From assembly GCA_029260695.1 (NCBI GenBank), contig JAJDCT010000254.1, positions 1 through 6,037 on the forward strand: a stretch of 6,037 bases of DNA. The letters are read 5' to 3'. The translations under genes were made by a program, and so were the position numbers. Source of the DNA: Phycisphaeraceae bacterium. GTDB taxonomy: Bacteria; Planctomycetota; Phycisphaerae; Phycisphaerales; Phycisphaeraceae. This document shows positions 1 to 5,534 of this stretch, one piece after another. The stretch's first letter is position 1. Each line of letters opens with the position of its first letter. Under the pieces are notes generated by a model, which was not told the DNA's origin, ran no database searches, and saw only the letters and a program-made list of their open reading frames with translations.

Positions 1-216
1 TTGATCGTCTCGGGTGCGTCGTTGACCACGCCGATCTCCACGCTGGAGCAGATGTACTTCCGGGCTCACACCGATCCTGGCGGCGGCGGTGACATCGGGG
101 GGCTGGAGAAGTCTTTCGTGGACAATTTCCAATTTACGGTCCAGCCGGTTCCAGAGCCGGCGTCGATTGCCTTGCTCGCCCTGGGGGCAGCTGTGGTTGG
201 GCTTAGGCGCGGATAG
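1..216 (+). CDS. PEP-CTERM sorting domain protein, 3' fragment
   Basis: This is the C-terminal 71 codons of a gene whose start lies to the left of the window. The TTG at base 1 is probably just an internal Leu codon, because no ribosome site can be seen before it. The visible part has a Gly-rich stretch (GGGG near residue 29), then VDNFQFTV, a strand that commonly leads into the anchor in secreted beta-sandwich PEP-CTERM proteins. The anchor follows: VPEPAS near residue 50, a short hydrophobic segment and a minimal basic tail, LRRG. The family's role is surface sorting: the signal is recognised and processed at the membrane by an exosortase. The function of the missing N-terminal domain cannot be judged. 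The next gene starts 84 nt downstream. The PEP-CTERM call is secure; the rest is open. Confidence 0.88.
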   Translation: MIVSGASLTTPISTLEQMYFRAHTDPGGGGDIGGLEKSFVDNFQFTVQPVPEPASIALLALGAAVVGLRRG

Positions 217-300
217 CTGTATCGAGCCGTATGAAATATTGACAGCGGGAGAACGATAACTCTCTCCTCTAGATGAGCACCAATCATAAGGAATAGGGCC

Positions 301-975
301 ATGATTACTAAGCAAACACTCGGAACAGGACTTGTAGCCGTCACGATGCTTTCGTGTGCGGGTTCACTTCGGGCCGGGCAGATCACCGGGTTTACCTGGT
401 CGTCCGGCATCGCTTCCATTGGATTGGACCCGGTCTCGCCGCCTGTGGACATCAACAACGACAACTTCGCCGGCCAGTCGCCGAACGGGATCCTCGTGAC
501 GCAGAAGGACTTCTTCGGTGTGAACGGTGTAGCCGACATCGTGTTCTCCGTGATCGATTCGGGGGGAACCACGGAGTATGCGATCGCTGAGGGTGTGAGC
601 AACTCATCGGGGATATCGTGGAACCAGTACCGCATCGAGTTGGGGTTTGGCGAGGGGGTTGGGTTTGTTGCTTCGACGCCGGGCGACGACCTGGACTTCG
701 ACACGCCCGACGAGGATTCACCATTTAACTTCTCGGCGTTCTTCTCAACCCCGGCACTCGCTGGGGAGGACGTGATCCTCGCGACCGGCGGCCTGTTCCC
801 CAACCTGGCGTTCACGACGCCGCTGTTCCAGTTTTCGATCGACGTCCCGGATGGGATCGAGAGCTTCACGATGCGCCAGATCCCGATCCCCTTGCCTGAA
901 CCGACTTCATTAGCGTTTCTTTCAATCGGCGCGGTCACGATGCTCACACGCGTCCGTCGGCGAAGTATCAAATAG
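301..975 (+). CDS. Secreted PEP-CTERM sorting domain protein (224 aa)
   Basis: The protein has a Sec signal peptide (residues 1-25, probable cleavage after SLRA), a mature beta-rich, acidic body, and a PEP-CTERM anchor (LPEPTS at 198-203, hydrophobic to about 216, basic tail with RVRRR). The ATG is supported by AAGGA at 288-292, 8 nt upstream. The body has a 'SGGTTEYAIAE' stretch near 87-97, 'YRIELGFGEGVGF' near 110-122, a very acidic GDDLDFDTPDED patch (128-139) and 'IDVPDG' before the anchor. The acidic patch could bind a cation, but no formal Ca-binding consensus was established. The patterning suggests a single beta-sandwich domain. I do not recognise a named family, and no catalytic motif is evident. 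It is unrelated in sequence to its neighbours apart from the sorting signal. The expected location is the membrane, then the surface after exosortase processing. Confidence 0.93.
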   Translation: MITKQTLGTGLVAVTMLSCAGSLRAGQITGFTWSSGIASIGLDPVSPPVDINNDNFAGQSPNGILVTQKDFFGVNGVADIVFSVIDSGGTTEYAIAEGVSNSSGISWNQYRIELGFGEGVGFVASTPGDDLDFDTPDEDSPFNFSAFFSTPALAGEDVILATGGLFPNLAFTTPLFQFSIDVPDGIESFTMRQIPIPLPEPTSLAFLSIGAVTMLTRVRRRSIK

Positions 976-1023
976 AGATTCGGCAAGCACACTAACCAGA
1001 CCGTTAGTTACACCCGTTTCAGT

Positions 1024-1030
1024 AAGGAGA
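1024..1030 (+). promoter_or_regulatory. Shine-Dalgarno site fixing the TTG start of the next gene
   Basis: AAGGAGA lies 6 nt before a TTG at 1037. The codons from that TTG give a complete signal peptide beginning MTHLNHKSI, and no ATG or GTG nearby would keep the positively charged N-terminus, so the TTG start is well supported. The same bases happen to read TTGACA, but no -10 box follows at a useful distance. Confidence 0.8.
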
Positions 1031-1036
1031 CTTACA

Positions 1037-1729
1037 TTGACACATCTAAACCACAAATCGATCACCGCTTCTGCCGTATTCGCACTTTCCATTGCCTTGT
1101 TATCACAGTCGGCCCACGCGACTCACTTCGCCGGGGGCGAGATCACTTATCTATCCGGAGCCACCACCGGGCCGACCACCTACGGCACCGCATCCATAGA
1201 GCTGGTGTCCATGAGCCTGACCAGCGTCGATCCGATCGGGAACGTGGTTCCGCTGCCTTCTTCCGGTGAAACATTTCAGGTTGACAGCTTCTTCGATGTC
1301 TTCACGGAGATCATCATCAATGGTCAGACGTTCGATGTCGACTCGTTCTTTGACATCAAAGTTACCTACCTGGTGACCGGTAGCCTCAGCCCCGGGCGCT
1401 GGGACACCGAGATGCTCTCGATGGATCTAAGCGGGAGCAGCCCGCTACCCGGAGGCTCGACGATCCGTCTCCGCGAGTCGCCCTCGCTGTCATCGGTCGG
1501 AAGGATATTTGTCACGGACCTGCCCGACGGCACGTTCCAGGTCGATAGCTTCTTCGACGTCTTCACCGAGATCATACTTGACGAGGCGCCCGACCAGGAC
1601 AATTTCAGTATCGCGGACGGTTCCACCCGGATCGTCATGGGTGCTCAAGTCCCCGAGCCCGCTTCAGCGGGGCTGATCGGGCTGGGTATGGCGATGCTGC
1701 TTGGCAAGCGGCGGGCGTTGAGCTCTTAG
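1037..1729 (+). CDS. Secreted PEP-CTERM protein with repeated VDSFFD(V/I) motif (230 aa, TTG start)
   Basis: A signal peptide spans residues 1-28 (hydrophobic core about 12-23, likely cleavage SAHA|TH). The mature protein carries three copies of a short motif: FQVDSFFDVFTEII at 80-93, the variant FDVDSFFDIKVTYL at 99-112, and an exact copy of the first at 167-180. The anchor begins VPEPAS at 205-210, followed by a hydrophobic run and the tail GKRRALSS. The repeats lie at or near the edges of two predicted strand-rich segments and might mark two related half-domains; that is inference. No catalytic residues are apparent. The gene sits 61 nt after the preceding stop, with a good ribosome site and a TTG start. 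Function is unknown. I have a loose impression that VDSFFD-type motifs recur in planctomycete surface proteins, but I cannot verify it here. Confidence 0.92.
   Translation: MTHLNHKSITASAVFALSIALLSQSAHATHFAGGEITYLSGATTGPTTYGTASIELVSMSLTSVDPIGNVVPLPSSGETFQVDSFFDVFTEIIINGQTFDVDSFFDIKVTYLVTGSLSPGRWDTEMLSMDLSGSSPLPGGSTIRLRESPSLSSVGRIFVTDLPDGTFQVDSFFDVFTEIILDEAPDQDNFSIADGSTRIVMGAQVPEPASAGLIGLGMAMLLGKRRALSS
1274..1576 (+). repeat. Three intragenic copies of the VDSFFD motif
   Basis: Copies are at 1274-1315, 1331-1372 and 1535-1576. The first and third encode the same 14 residues yet differ at six third-codon positions and nowhere else. The preceding Thr codon is also shared in protein but not in DNA (ACA versus ACG). 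This is an old repeat kept at protein level rather than a recent DNA duplication. The middle copy keeps the VDSFFD core and diverges afterwards. Confidence 0.85.
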
Positions 1730-1757
1730 ACTCGCGAACCTTTAGGTCTTTGACCGG

Positions 1758-1783
1758 TGGCCGCTGGGTATCTATCGCGGCCA
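1758..1783 (+). other. Intergenic hairpin upstream of the triplicated genes
   Basis: TGGCCGC (1758-1764) and GCGGCCA (1777-1783) form a perfect 7-bp GC-rich stem around a 12-nt loop, in the 99-nt gap between two genes. There is no T-run after the stem, so it is not a classical intrinsic terminator. It might act as a 3' stability or processing structure for the upstream message. It is not clearly homologous to the three hairpins further downstream. Confidence 0.45.
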
Positions 1784-1815
1784 GTAGCACACAACCATAA
1801 ACACACCGTTTCACG

Positions 1816-1822
1816 AAAGGGA
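1816..1822 (+). promoter_or_regulatory. Shine-Dalgarno site deciding the start of the first triplicated gene
   Basis: AAAGGGA sits 6 nt before the ATG at 1829. The open frame extends upstream to a GTG at 1757, but that extension overlaps the hairpin, lacks its own ribosome site and would bury the signal peptide. The two paralogs have the matching purine-rich site immediately before the homologous ATG, which confirms 1829. Confidence 0.82.
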
Positions 1823-1828
1823 CGAACC

Positions 1829-2455
1829 ATGAACGCTTCACTATCAAAACTTCTCCTGATTCCCGCCCTGGCTATCACCATGCTCGTTGTCTGCGGTACC
1901 GCTTTGGCTCAGGGCACCGCGACCGGTCCCGCTACCGGCCACATTGTTGACCCCGGCCCGATCGTGGTGATCGGTGATCCGGTGAGTCCGATCCCGATCG
2001 ACTTGGACACGCTGGGCCCCCCATGGACCAAGGGCATCAGCGATCCAAATGGTGCGGTCACCGCGCCCGGCACGATGGACATGGTGGAATACATCCTGAA
2101 CGTCGGGACCGAGCCATGGCTTGATTGGCATGAGCACATCCTTCAGCCTCCTGCCGGCCTCCCCCAGAGCACCTGGGCCAGCGTCACCGGCCTGTTTATC
2201 AACGGCAACCCGATTACTTTCACATCGACTGGCTTGGGCACACCAAATCTGTGGATGGAAAACTTCTCACAACCCGTGCTACCCGGCGACATCCTCCTGA
2301 TTGAAAAAAAGGTCAATGTGTTCCCAACCACAGTCGGCAGCGGGGGCCCACTGATGAGGATCGAAGAATACCCGACGCCCGAGCCGGCCAGCGCGGCGTT
2401 GATGGGTCTTGGATCGTTGCTTCTCATGGCACGACGCAAGGGCACCGCGGGGTAA
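1829..2455 (+). CDS. Secreted PEP-CTERM protein, WLDWHEHIL family, paralog 1 (208 aa)
   Basis: This is the first of three tandem paralogs. A signal peptide covers residues 1-27 (hydrophobic core 8-22, cleavage TALA|QG). The Cys at 22 is not in a lipobox, so signal peptidase I is expected. The mature start QGTATGP, SPIPIDLD (53-60), a PW(T/S)K segment near 65-68, NVGTEPWLDWHEHIL (91-105), GLGT (135-138), LPGD (151-154) and MRIEEYPTPEPAS (176-188) are shared with the paralogs. The anchor ends in LLLMARRKGTAG. The Trp/His/Glu cluster WLDWHEH is the only candidate functional centre: it could bind metal or carbohydrate, or be structural. No known enzyme family is recognised. The C-terminal 47 nt before GTAG's last codons are identical to paralog 2. 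Location is inferred as membrane, then surface, via exosortase. Confidence 0.94.
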   Translation: MNASLSKLLLIPALAITMLVVCGTALAQGTATGPATGHIVDPGPIVVIGDPVSPIPIDLDTLGPPWTKGISDPNGAVTAPGTMDMVEYILNVGTEPWLDWHEHILQPPAGLPQSTWASVTGLFINGNPITFTSTGLGTPNLWMENFSQPVLPGDILLIEKKVNVFPTTVGSGGPLMRIEEYPTPEPASAALMGLGSLLLMARRKGTAG

Positions 2456-2522
2456 TGCATCTCCAACACCAGCCCCGTCGGCGCGCAGACCGGCGTACCG
2501 ACGGATTATTGAAACGACCTGA
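2400..2522 (+). repeat. Homogenised 3' end plus spacer, copy A (copy B at 3109-3231)
   Basis: The 47 nt at 2400-2446 are identical to 3109-3155. After a short divergent stretch (2447-2452), the 70 nt from the stop codon at 2453 match 3162-3231 with four differences. Three of those four fall in the hairpin stem and keep pairing. The coding middles of the same genes are much more diverged, so this block looks recently duplicated or gene-converted. Confidence 0.85.
2475..2504 (+). other. Conserved intergenic hairpin, copy 1 of 3
   Basis: The outer stem CCGTCGG/CCGACGG (7 bp) is followed inward by one mismatch (C2482 with A2497), then four pairs including one G-U, and a 6-nt loop. It starts 19 nt after the upstream stop and is followed by ATTATTG, which is too mixed to be a terminator U-tract. 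Possible roles are attenuation, RNA processing, or stabilising the upstream message. Position, length and pairing recur after the next two genes. Confidence 0.72.
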
Positions 2523-2549
2523 GGCACCCACATCTCGAAAGGGAATATC

Positions 2550-3164
2550 ATGAACGCTTCATTCACCAAACACATCCTGACCCCCGTGCTTGTTCTGGCC
2601 TTGTTCGTGATCTGCAACACCGCTTTGGCGCAGGGCACTGCGACAGGCCCGATCACCTCTCACATCGTCGATCCCGGGCCCATCGTCGTCATAGGCGATC
2701 TGACCAGCCCGATCCCGATCGACCTGGACCCGTTAGGCCAGCCCTGGACCAAGAACATCTCCGATCCAAATGGAAACATTATCAGCGGCGGACCACTGGA
2801 CCTGAATGAGACAATCATCAATGTTGGCACCGAACCCTGGCTCGACTGGCACGAGCACATCCTGCCTGATGCGACCGGTATCGTGCCCGGCCTCTGGACC
2901 AGTGTCATCATGACGGTCAATGGCAACCCGATCACGTTCAACGCGGTCGGCTTAGGCACGCCGAATCTCTGGCTTGACACCTTCTCGCAGCCGGTCCTCC
3001 CCGGCGACGTGCTGAATGTCCGCAAGATCATCGATGCCACGCCAGGACCGGCCTTGCTGCAGATGAGGATTGAAGAATACCCAACGCCCGAGCCGGCCAG
3101 TGCGGCGCTGATGGGTCTTGGATCGTTGCTTCTCATGGCACGACGCAAGGGCACCTCAGAGTAA
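2550..3164 (+). CDS. Secreted PEP-CTERM protein, WLDWHEHIL family, paralog 2 (204 aa)
   Basis: The start ATG is set by AAAGGGA at 2538-2544 (5-nt gap). A signal peptide covers 1-27 (cleavage NTALA|QG). Shared blocks fall at the same residues as in paralog 1: HIVDPGPIVVIGD (38-50), SPIPIDLD (53-60), NVGTEPWLDWHEHIL (91-105), GLGTPNLW (134-141), LPGD (150-153), then MRIEEYPTPEPAS and an anchor nearly identical to paralog 1. The segments between (about 74-90 and 106-125) vary in sequence and slightly in length, as expected of loops on a conserved beta scaffold. The core motif is protein-identical to paralog 1 but differs at nine of fifteen codons. The gene begins 94 nt after paralog 1 and shares a nearly identical downstream spacer. 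Cellular role unknown; surface location inferred. Confidence 0.94.
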   Translation: MNASFTKHILTPVLVLALFVICNTALAQGTATGPITSHIVDPGPIVVIGDLTSPIPIDLDPLGQPWTKNISDPNGNIISGGPLDLNETIINVGTEPWLDWHEHILPDATGIVPGLWTSVIMTVNGNPITFNAVGLGTPNLWLDTFSQPVLPGDVLNVRKIIDATPGPALLQMRIEEYPTPEPASAALMGLGSLLLMARRKGTSE

Positions 3165-3231
3165 TGCATCTCTAACACCAGCCCCGTCGGTGCGCAGACC
3201 GGTGTGCCGACGGATTATTGAAACGACCTGA
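3109..3231 (+). repeat. Homogenised 3' end plus spacer, copy B (copy A at 2400-2522)
   Basis: This is the partner of the block at 2400-2522. It covers the last codons of paralog 2, the stop, the 30-nt hairpin and about 18 nt after it. Differences from copy A within the spacer are C to T at 3173, C to T at 3191, C to T at 3203 and A to G at 3206. Beyond 3231 the spacers diverge up to the ribosome site. Confidence 0.85.
3184..3213 (+). other. Conserved intergenic hairpin, copy 2 of 3
   Basis: The same 30-nt architecture as copy 1, with the identical outer 7-bp stem. Here the position that is a C-A mismatch in copy 1 has become T3191-G3206, a wobble pair, and an inner G-C pair has become G-T. 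All 12 stem positions can therefore pair, although several pairs are wobbles. It is followed by ATTATTG, not a T-run. Confidence 0.72.
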
Positions 3232-3246
3232 ACCACCCGCACCTCG

Positions 3247-3252
3247 AAAGGA
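3247..3252 (+). promoter_or_regulatory. Shine-Dalgarno site deciding the start of the third paralog
   Basis: AAAGGA lies 7 nt before the ATG at 3260. The frame is open upstream to a TTG at 3218, but that start has no ribosome site, begins just after the hairpin, and would add 14 residues not found in the paralogs. The ATG gives MKSSLSKLIL, matching MNASLSKLLL in paralog 1. Confidence 0.82.
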
Positions 3253-3259
3253 AAGAATC

Positions 3260-3880
3260 ATGAAATCTTCACTATCAAAACTGATCCTGACCCCCGCCCT
3301 CGTTCTTGCCTTGTTCTCGATCTGCAACACCGCTTTGGCGCAGGGCACCGCGACAGGCCCGTTCACCTCTCACATTGTTGATACAGGCCCGATCGTGCTG
3401 ATCGGTGACCCGGCCAGCCCGATCCCGATCGATCTGGACCCGTTCGGCGCGCCCTGGAGCAAGAGCATCACCGACCCCGGTGCGGTGATCACCGTCCCCA
3501 GCCTCCTGACCATGATCGAGACCATCGAGAACGTCGGGACCGAGCCTTGGCTGGATTGGCATGAACACATCCTGCCAAATGCGGCGGGCGTTTCGTCCAG
3601 TACCTGGTTTAGCGTGAAGCTTTCTATCAACGGCAGCCTGATCGGGTTCACACCCACGGGTCTGGGTACCGCGGACCTCTGGCTGGACAACTTCACGCTG
3701 CCGGTCCTCCCCGGCGATGTCCTGGAAATCACGAAGGAGGTCGAGGTGTTCCCCCTTACGCCGGGAACGGCTGGTCCGATCCTGAGGATCCAGGAATTCC
3801 CGACCCCCGAGCCGGCGAGCCTGGCATTATTCGGCCTGAGTTCACTTCTGATCCTCGGCAAACGAAAGGAGGCGGTCTGA
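3260..3880 (+). CDS. Secreted PEP-CTERM protein, WLDWHEHIL family, paralog 3 (206 aa)
   Basis: A signal peptide covers 1-27 (cleavage NTALA|QG). The body follows the family plan at the same residue numbers: SPIPIDLD (53-60), PWSK (65-68), NVGTEPWLDWHEHIL (91-105), WFSVKLSING (116-125), GLGTADLWLDNF (134-145), LPGDVLEI (150-157), then FPTPEPAS (180-187). It is the most diverged member at the C-terminus: the anchor is LALFGLSSLLILG and the tail KRKEAV, so it escaped the homogenisation seen between paralogs 1 and 2. Its N-terminal half is nonetheless close to paralog 2, including the ICNTALAQGTATGP block. The tail codons contain a perfect AAAGGAGG (3865-3872) with no start codon after it. No catalytic motif is assigned. 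Role unknown; the family has probably arisen by repeated tandem duplication. Confidence 0.94.
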   Translation: MKSSLSKLILTPALVLALFSICNTALAQGTATGPFTSHIVDTGPIVLIGDPASPIPIDLDPFGAPWSKSITDPGAVITVPSLLTMIETIENVGTEPWLDWHEHILPNAAGVSSSTWFSVKLSINGSLIGFTPTGLGTADLWLDNFTLPVLPGDVLEITKEVEVFPLTPGTAGPILRIQEFPTPEPASLALFGLSSLLILGKRKEAV

Positions 3881-3905
3881 TCTCCTAAAACCTCCCTCCG
3901 ACACC

Positions 3906-3935
3906 TCGTCGGCACGCTTAACGGCCTGCCGACGG
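3906..3935 (+). other. Conserved intergenic hairpin, copy 3 of 3 (diverged)
   Basis: CGTCGGCA (3907-3914) and TGCCGACG (3927-3934) form an 8-bp stem, extended by a T-G wobble at the base. Inward there is one mismatch and then three more pairs closing a four-base loop. The span is again 30 nt, and the downstream arm with its flank, CCGACGGATTA, matches copies 1 and 2, so it is a diverged homolog. It lies in the 116-nt gap before the next gene; the rest of that gap holds nothing recognisable except the ribosome site at its 3' end. Confidence 0.68.
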
Positions 3936-3996
3936 ATTAAGAGCGCGGACATAGATCAAGAGCAGTCAGCAACAATACCAAGGGAGTGCATTCGTC

Positions 3997-4686
3997 ATGA
4001 GAAAGATCCAAACACTAAGCCTGGTCGCTTGTATAGCCATCGGCTTCAGCGCTTCAAGTGTGAGTGCGGCGCTGATCACGACCGCCGCGCCGCTGGCACC
4101 TTCGAGCATCATCGACTTCCAGCAGTTCCCGCTAGTGGTGCAGACGAGCGCGACGCTGCCACCGATACAGGTCGGCACGCCTGTTGGAGAGGATGTCGAG
4201 ATGTTCGGACTTAGCGGCACGGCGTTCTCGCAAGTCGGGCCTGTCAACTACAGCCTGGGCACGAACGGCCAGTGGCTTAGCTCGGCCGATCCTAACTTCC
4301 TTTCTGCGTACCTGCCGACGAGTCTGTCCATCGCGATGGAGTTTAAATTCAATAGTGGCCCTATCAGCGGGGTTGGCGCTTTCATGAACTACGCACCGGG
4401 GTTTAGCACCGTCGTGATCGAAGCATTCGACTCCGGTGGTGTTTTGCTTGAATCGTATGACCTGACCGCCGTTGCTCCGATCAACACAGCCATAAACTCG
4501 ATTAACGATGGCGCTTTCCGTGGCATCCAACGCTCTACCGCGGACATCGAAACACTCCGCGTTACCGGCGACTTCGTTGTAATGGATAACTTAACTTTTA
4601 CCCGAGTACCTGAGCCTGCTTCCGCGTTGGTATTTGCTTTAGGTGGCCTGGGCATCCTAACCCGAGAAAGCAGGAAACACTCATGA
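3997..4686 (+). CDS. Secreted PEP-CTERM sorting domain protein (229 aa)
   Basis: AAGGGAG (3980-3986) precedes the ATG by 10 nt, a slightly long but workable spacing. A signal peptide covers 1-24 (core 8-18, cleavage SVSA|AL). The mature body opens with SSIIDFQQFP (36-45) and contains GVGAFMNYAPG (125-135), VVIEAFDSGGVLLESYDL (139-156), FRGIQ (174-178) and VTGDFVVMDNLTFTRVPEPAS (189-209). The order 'VGAF...V.I.AFDSGG..L..Y......FRGI......V.....DNLTFT' is typical of secreted jelly-roll or beta-sandwich PEP-CTERM proteins, many thought to bind carbohydrate or surfaces; that role is by analogy only. The anchor is ALVFALGGLGILT with tail RESRKHS. The stop overlaps the next start as ATGA. The tail resembles gene 8's almost exactly, although the bodies are unrelated, so anchor and junction may have spread together. 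Confidence 0.94.
   Translation: MRKIQTLSLVACIAIGFSASSVSAALITTAAPLAPSSIIDFQQFPLVVQTSATLPPIQVGTPVGEDVEMFGLSGTAFSQVGPVNYSLGTNGQWLSSADPNFLSAYLPTSLSIAMEFKFNSGPISGVGAFMNYAPGFSTVVIEAFDSGGVLLESYDLTAVAPINTAINSINDGAFRGIQRSTADIETLRVTGDFVVMDNLTFTRVPEPASALVFALGGLGILTRESRKHS
4672..4677 (+). promoter_or_regulatory. Shine-Dalgarno site for the 4683 gene, inside the upstream anchor tail
   Basis: AGGAAA lies 5 nt before the ATG at 4683 and is read as codons for Arg-Lys in the basic RESRKHS tail of the upstream protein. The same bases therefore encode the anchor's positive cluster and recruit ribosomes for the next gene, whose ATG overlaps the stop codon (ATGA). Translational coupling is expected. Confidence 0.75.
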
Positions 4687-5534
4687 GAAATCCACTACAT
4701 GTAATCTGCGCTCTGGTCGCCAGCATCGGCACGATGCTGAGTTGCAACGCACCGGCACTGGGTGGGAGTATCGCCAATCTGACTGTTTCAAACCTCAGTC
4801 AGCCTGATATGTTCAGTAACTTCGGATCCCTGAAGCAGGAACGCCGCAGCTCCGCCACGCTGCTGTCGAGCAACCCCACGGCCACGATGCCGACGTTTTC
4901 GTCGCGGTTGGCGGGCCTCGTTGCTGCAGACGCAGACATATTGGGCGCGGCCTTGAGTACGAGCTTAAGCCTGTCGATGCAGATCGATTTCGACATCGTC
5001 GCCGCACCTACCGAGAGCTGGACAATGCAGATAGACCAACTCCGCAGCTTCGCGCTCACGCTTGATGATGATGCCGGCAATGCTCACGCGTCTCAAGCGA
5101 GAGTCAATCTGCACCTTGGGTCGTTCAGTCTTACCCCGGGACTCAGCGGGGCGATCCCAATCCCGACCGCCGGTATCGAGAATACGGGTAGCGTGTCAGG
5201 CGACTTATATCTACCCGCGAGTGCTAACAACACCAGTGTCCTGTCCGGTGTCGGGCCGACATCGGTCCAGCTCAACTTCTCAGAGCAGCTGATAGCCAAC
5301 TCTCTCGATAGTAACTTCTTTTCAACAGGTCAGGAGGCCTCGGTGCGTTTCGGCATCGCCGGAGGCCTGTCAGGCGTGATCGTAGATGACTACCCGGGCG
5401 TCGGGGGCCGCTCCGTTAGTAACGATGGCCACTTCGTGGACGTCAAACTTACCTTCGTGCCAGAACCCGCGTCTGCGGCGCTGCTGGCGCTCGGCGGACT
5501 GGGCTTGCTAACACGAGAGAGTAGGAAACATTGA
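4683..5534 (+). CDS. Secreted PEP-CTERM protein, LKQERRSS paralog 1 (283 aa)
   Basis: This is the largest complete protein here. A signal peptide covers about 1-27 (cleavage PALG|GS). Cys21 is not in a lipobox. The mature protein begins SIANLTVSNLS, then LKQERRSS (50-57), SSNPTATMPTFSSRLAGL (62-79), IDFDIVAAPTESWTMQIDQL (101-120) and LTPGLSGAIPIP near 150-161. Later come a strand-rich C-terminal half, then FVPEPASAALL (258-268) and the tail LLTRESRKH. The body looks all-beta and repeats the 'xxFSLTP' style of strand ends; no named domain or catalytic motif is recognised. The start is fixed by AGGAAA within the upstream gene and overlaps that gene's stop by four bases. The N-terminal half is closely similar to the following gene, so the pair is a tandem duplication. 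The conserved basic LKQERRSS just after the mature N-terminus is unusual for a surface beta protein. Confidence 0.93.
   Translation: MRNPLHVICALVASIGTMLSCNAPALGGSIANLTVSNLSQPDMFSNFGSLKQERRSSATLLSSNPTATMPTFSSRLAGLVAADADILGAALSTSLSLSMQIDFDIVAAPTESWTMQIDQLRSFALTLDDDAGNAHASQARVNLHLGSFSLTPGLSGAIPIPTAGIENTGSVSGDLYLPASANNTSVLSGVGPTSVQLNFSEQLIANSLDSNFFSTGQEASVRFGIAGGLSGVIVDDYPGVGGRSVSNDGHFVDVKLTFVPEPASAALLALGGLGLLTRESRKH
5523..5528 (+). promoter_or_regulatory. Shine-Dalgarno site for the 5534 gene, inside the upstream anchor tail
   Basis: AGGAAA lies 5 nt before the ATG at 5534, and again encodes Arg-Lys of the RESRKH tail. The stop and start overlap by one base (TGATG). It repeats the arrangement at 4672-4686, with the same motif and spacing, in support of the 5534 start. 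Confidence 0.75.

Noticed and set aside
239..244. TTGACA resembling a -35 box upstream of the 301 gene
   Set aside because: No TATAAT-like hexamer lies 16-18 nt downstream; GATAAC at 255-260 is too close. Not enough to call a promoter.
248..267. GGAGA/TCTCC hairpin in the 217-300 gap
   Set aside because: Five pairs around a 10-nt loop with no U-tract and no match to the other hairpins.
66..992. A 308-codon open frame on the minus strand, opposite the 301-975 gene
   Set aside because: It spans two plus-strand PEP-CTERM gene ends and a spacer, has no signal peptide, recognisable domain or ribosome site, and its composition is what the reverse of plus-strand codons would give.
991..1008. ACTAAC/GTTAGT inverted repeat as a terminator between the second and third genes
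   Set aside because: It is only six AT-rich pairs with a 6-nt loop and no T-run; easily chance.
1757..1828. Upstream extension of paralog 1 to a GTG start
   Set aside because: It would cross the hairpin at 1758-1783, has no ribosome site, and would put 24 residues before an otherwise standard signal peptide.
1874..1912. Cys in the signal peptides (VVCGTALA, VICNTALA) as a lipoprotein lipobox
   Set aside because: The residue before Cys is V or I rather than G, A or S, and a clear ALA|Q signal peptidase I site follows.
2660..3915. Long minus-strand open frames opposite the paralog genes (2660-3178 and 3370-3915)
   Set aside because: They recur only because the paralogs share sequence; the translations are low-complexity Ser/Pro/Arg-rich and lack starts with ribosome sites.
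2475..3935. Spaced hairpin repeats as a CRISPR-like array
   Set aside because: The copies are separated by whole genes and differ in sequence; they are spacer hairpins of duplicated genes.
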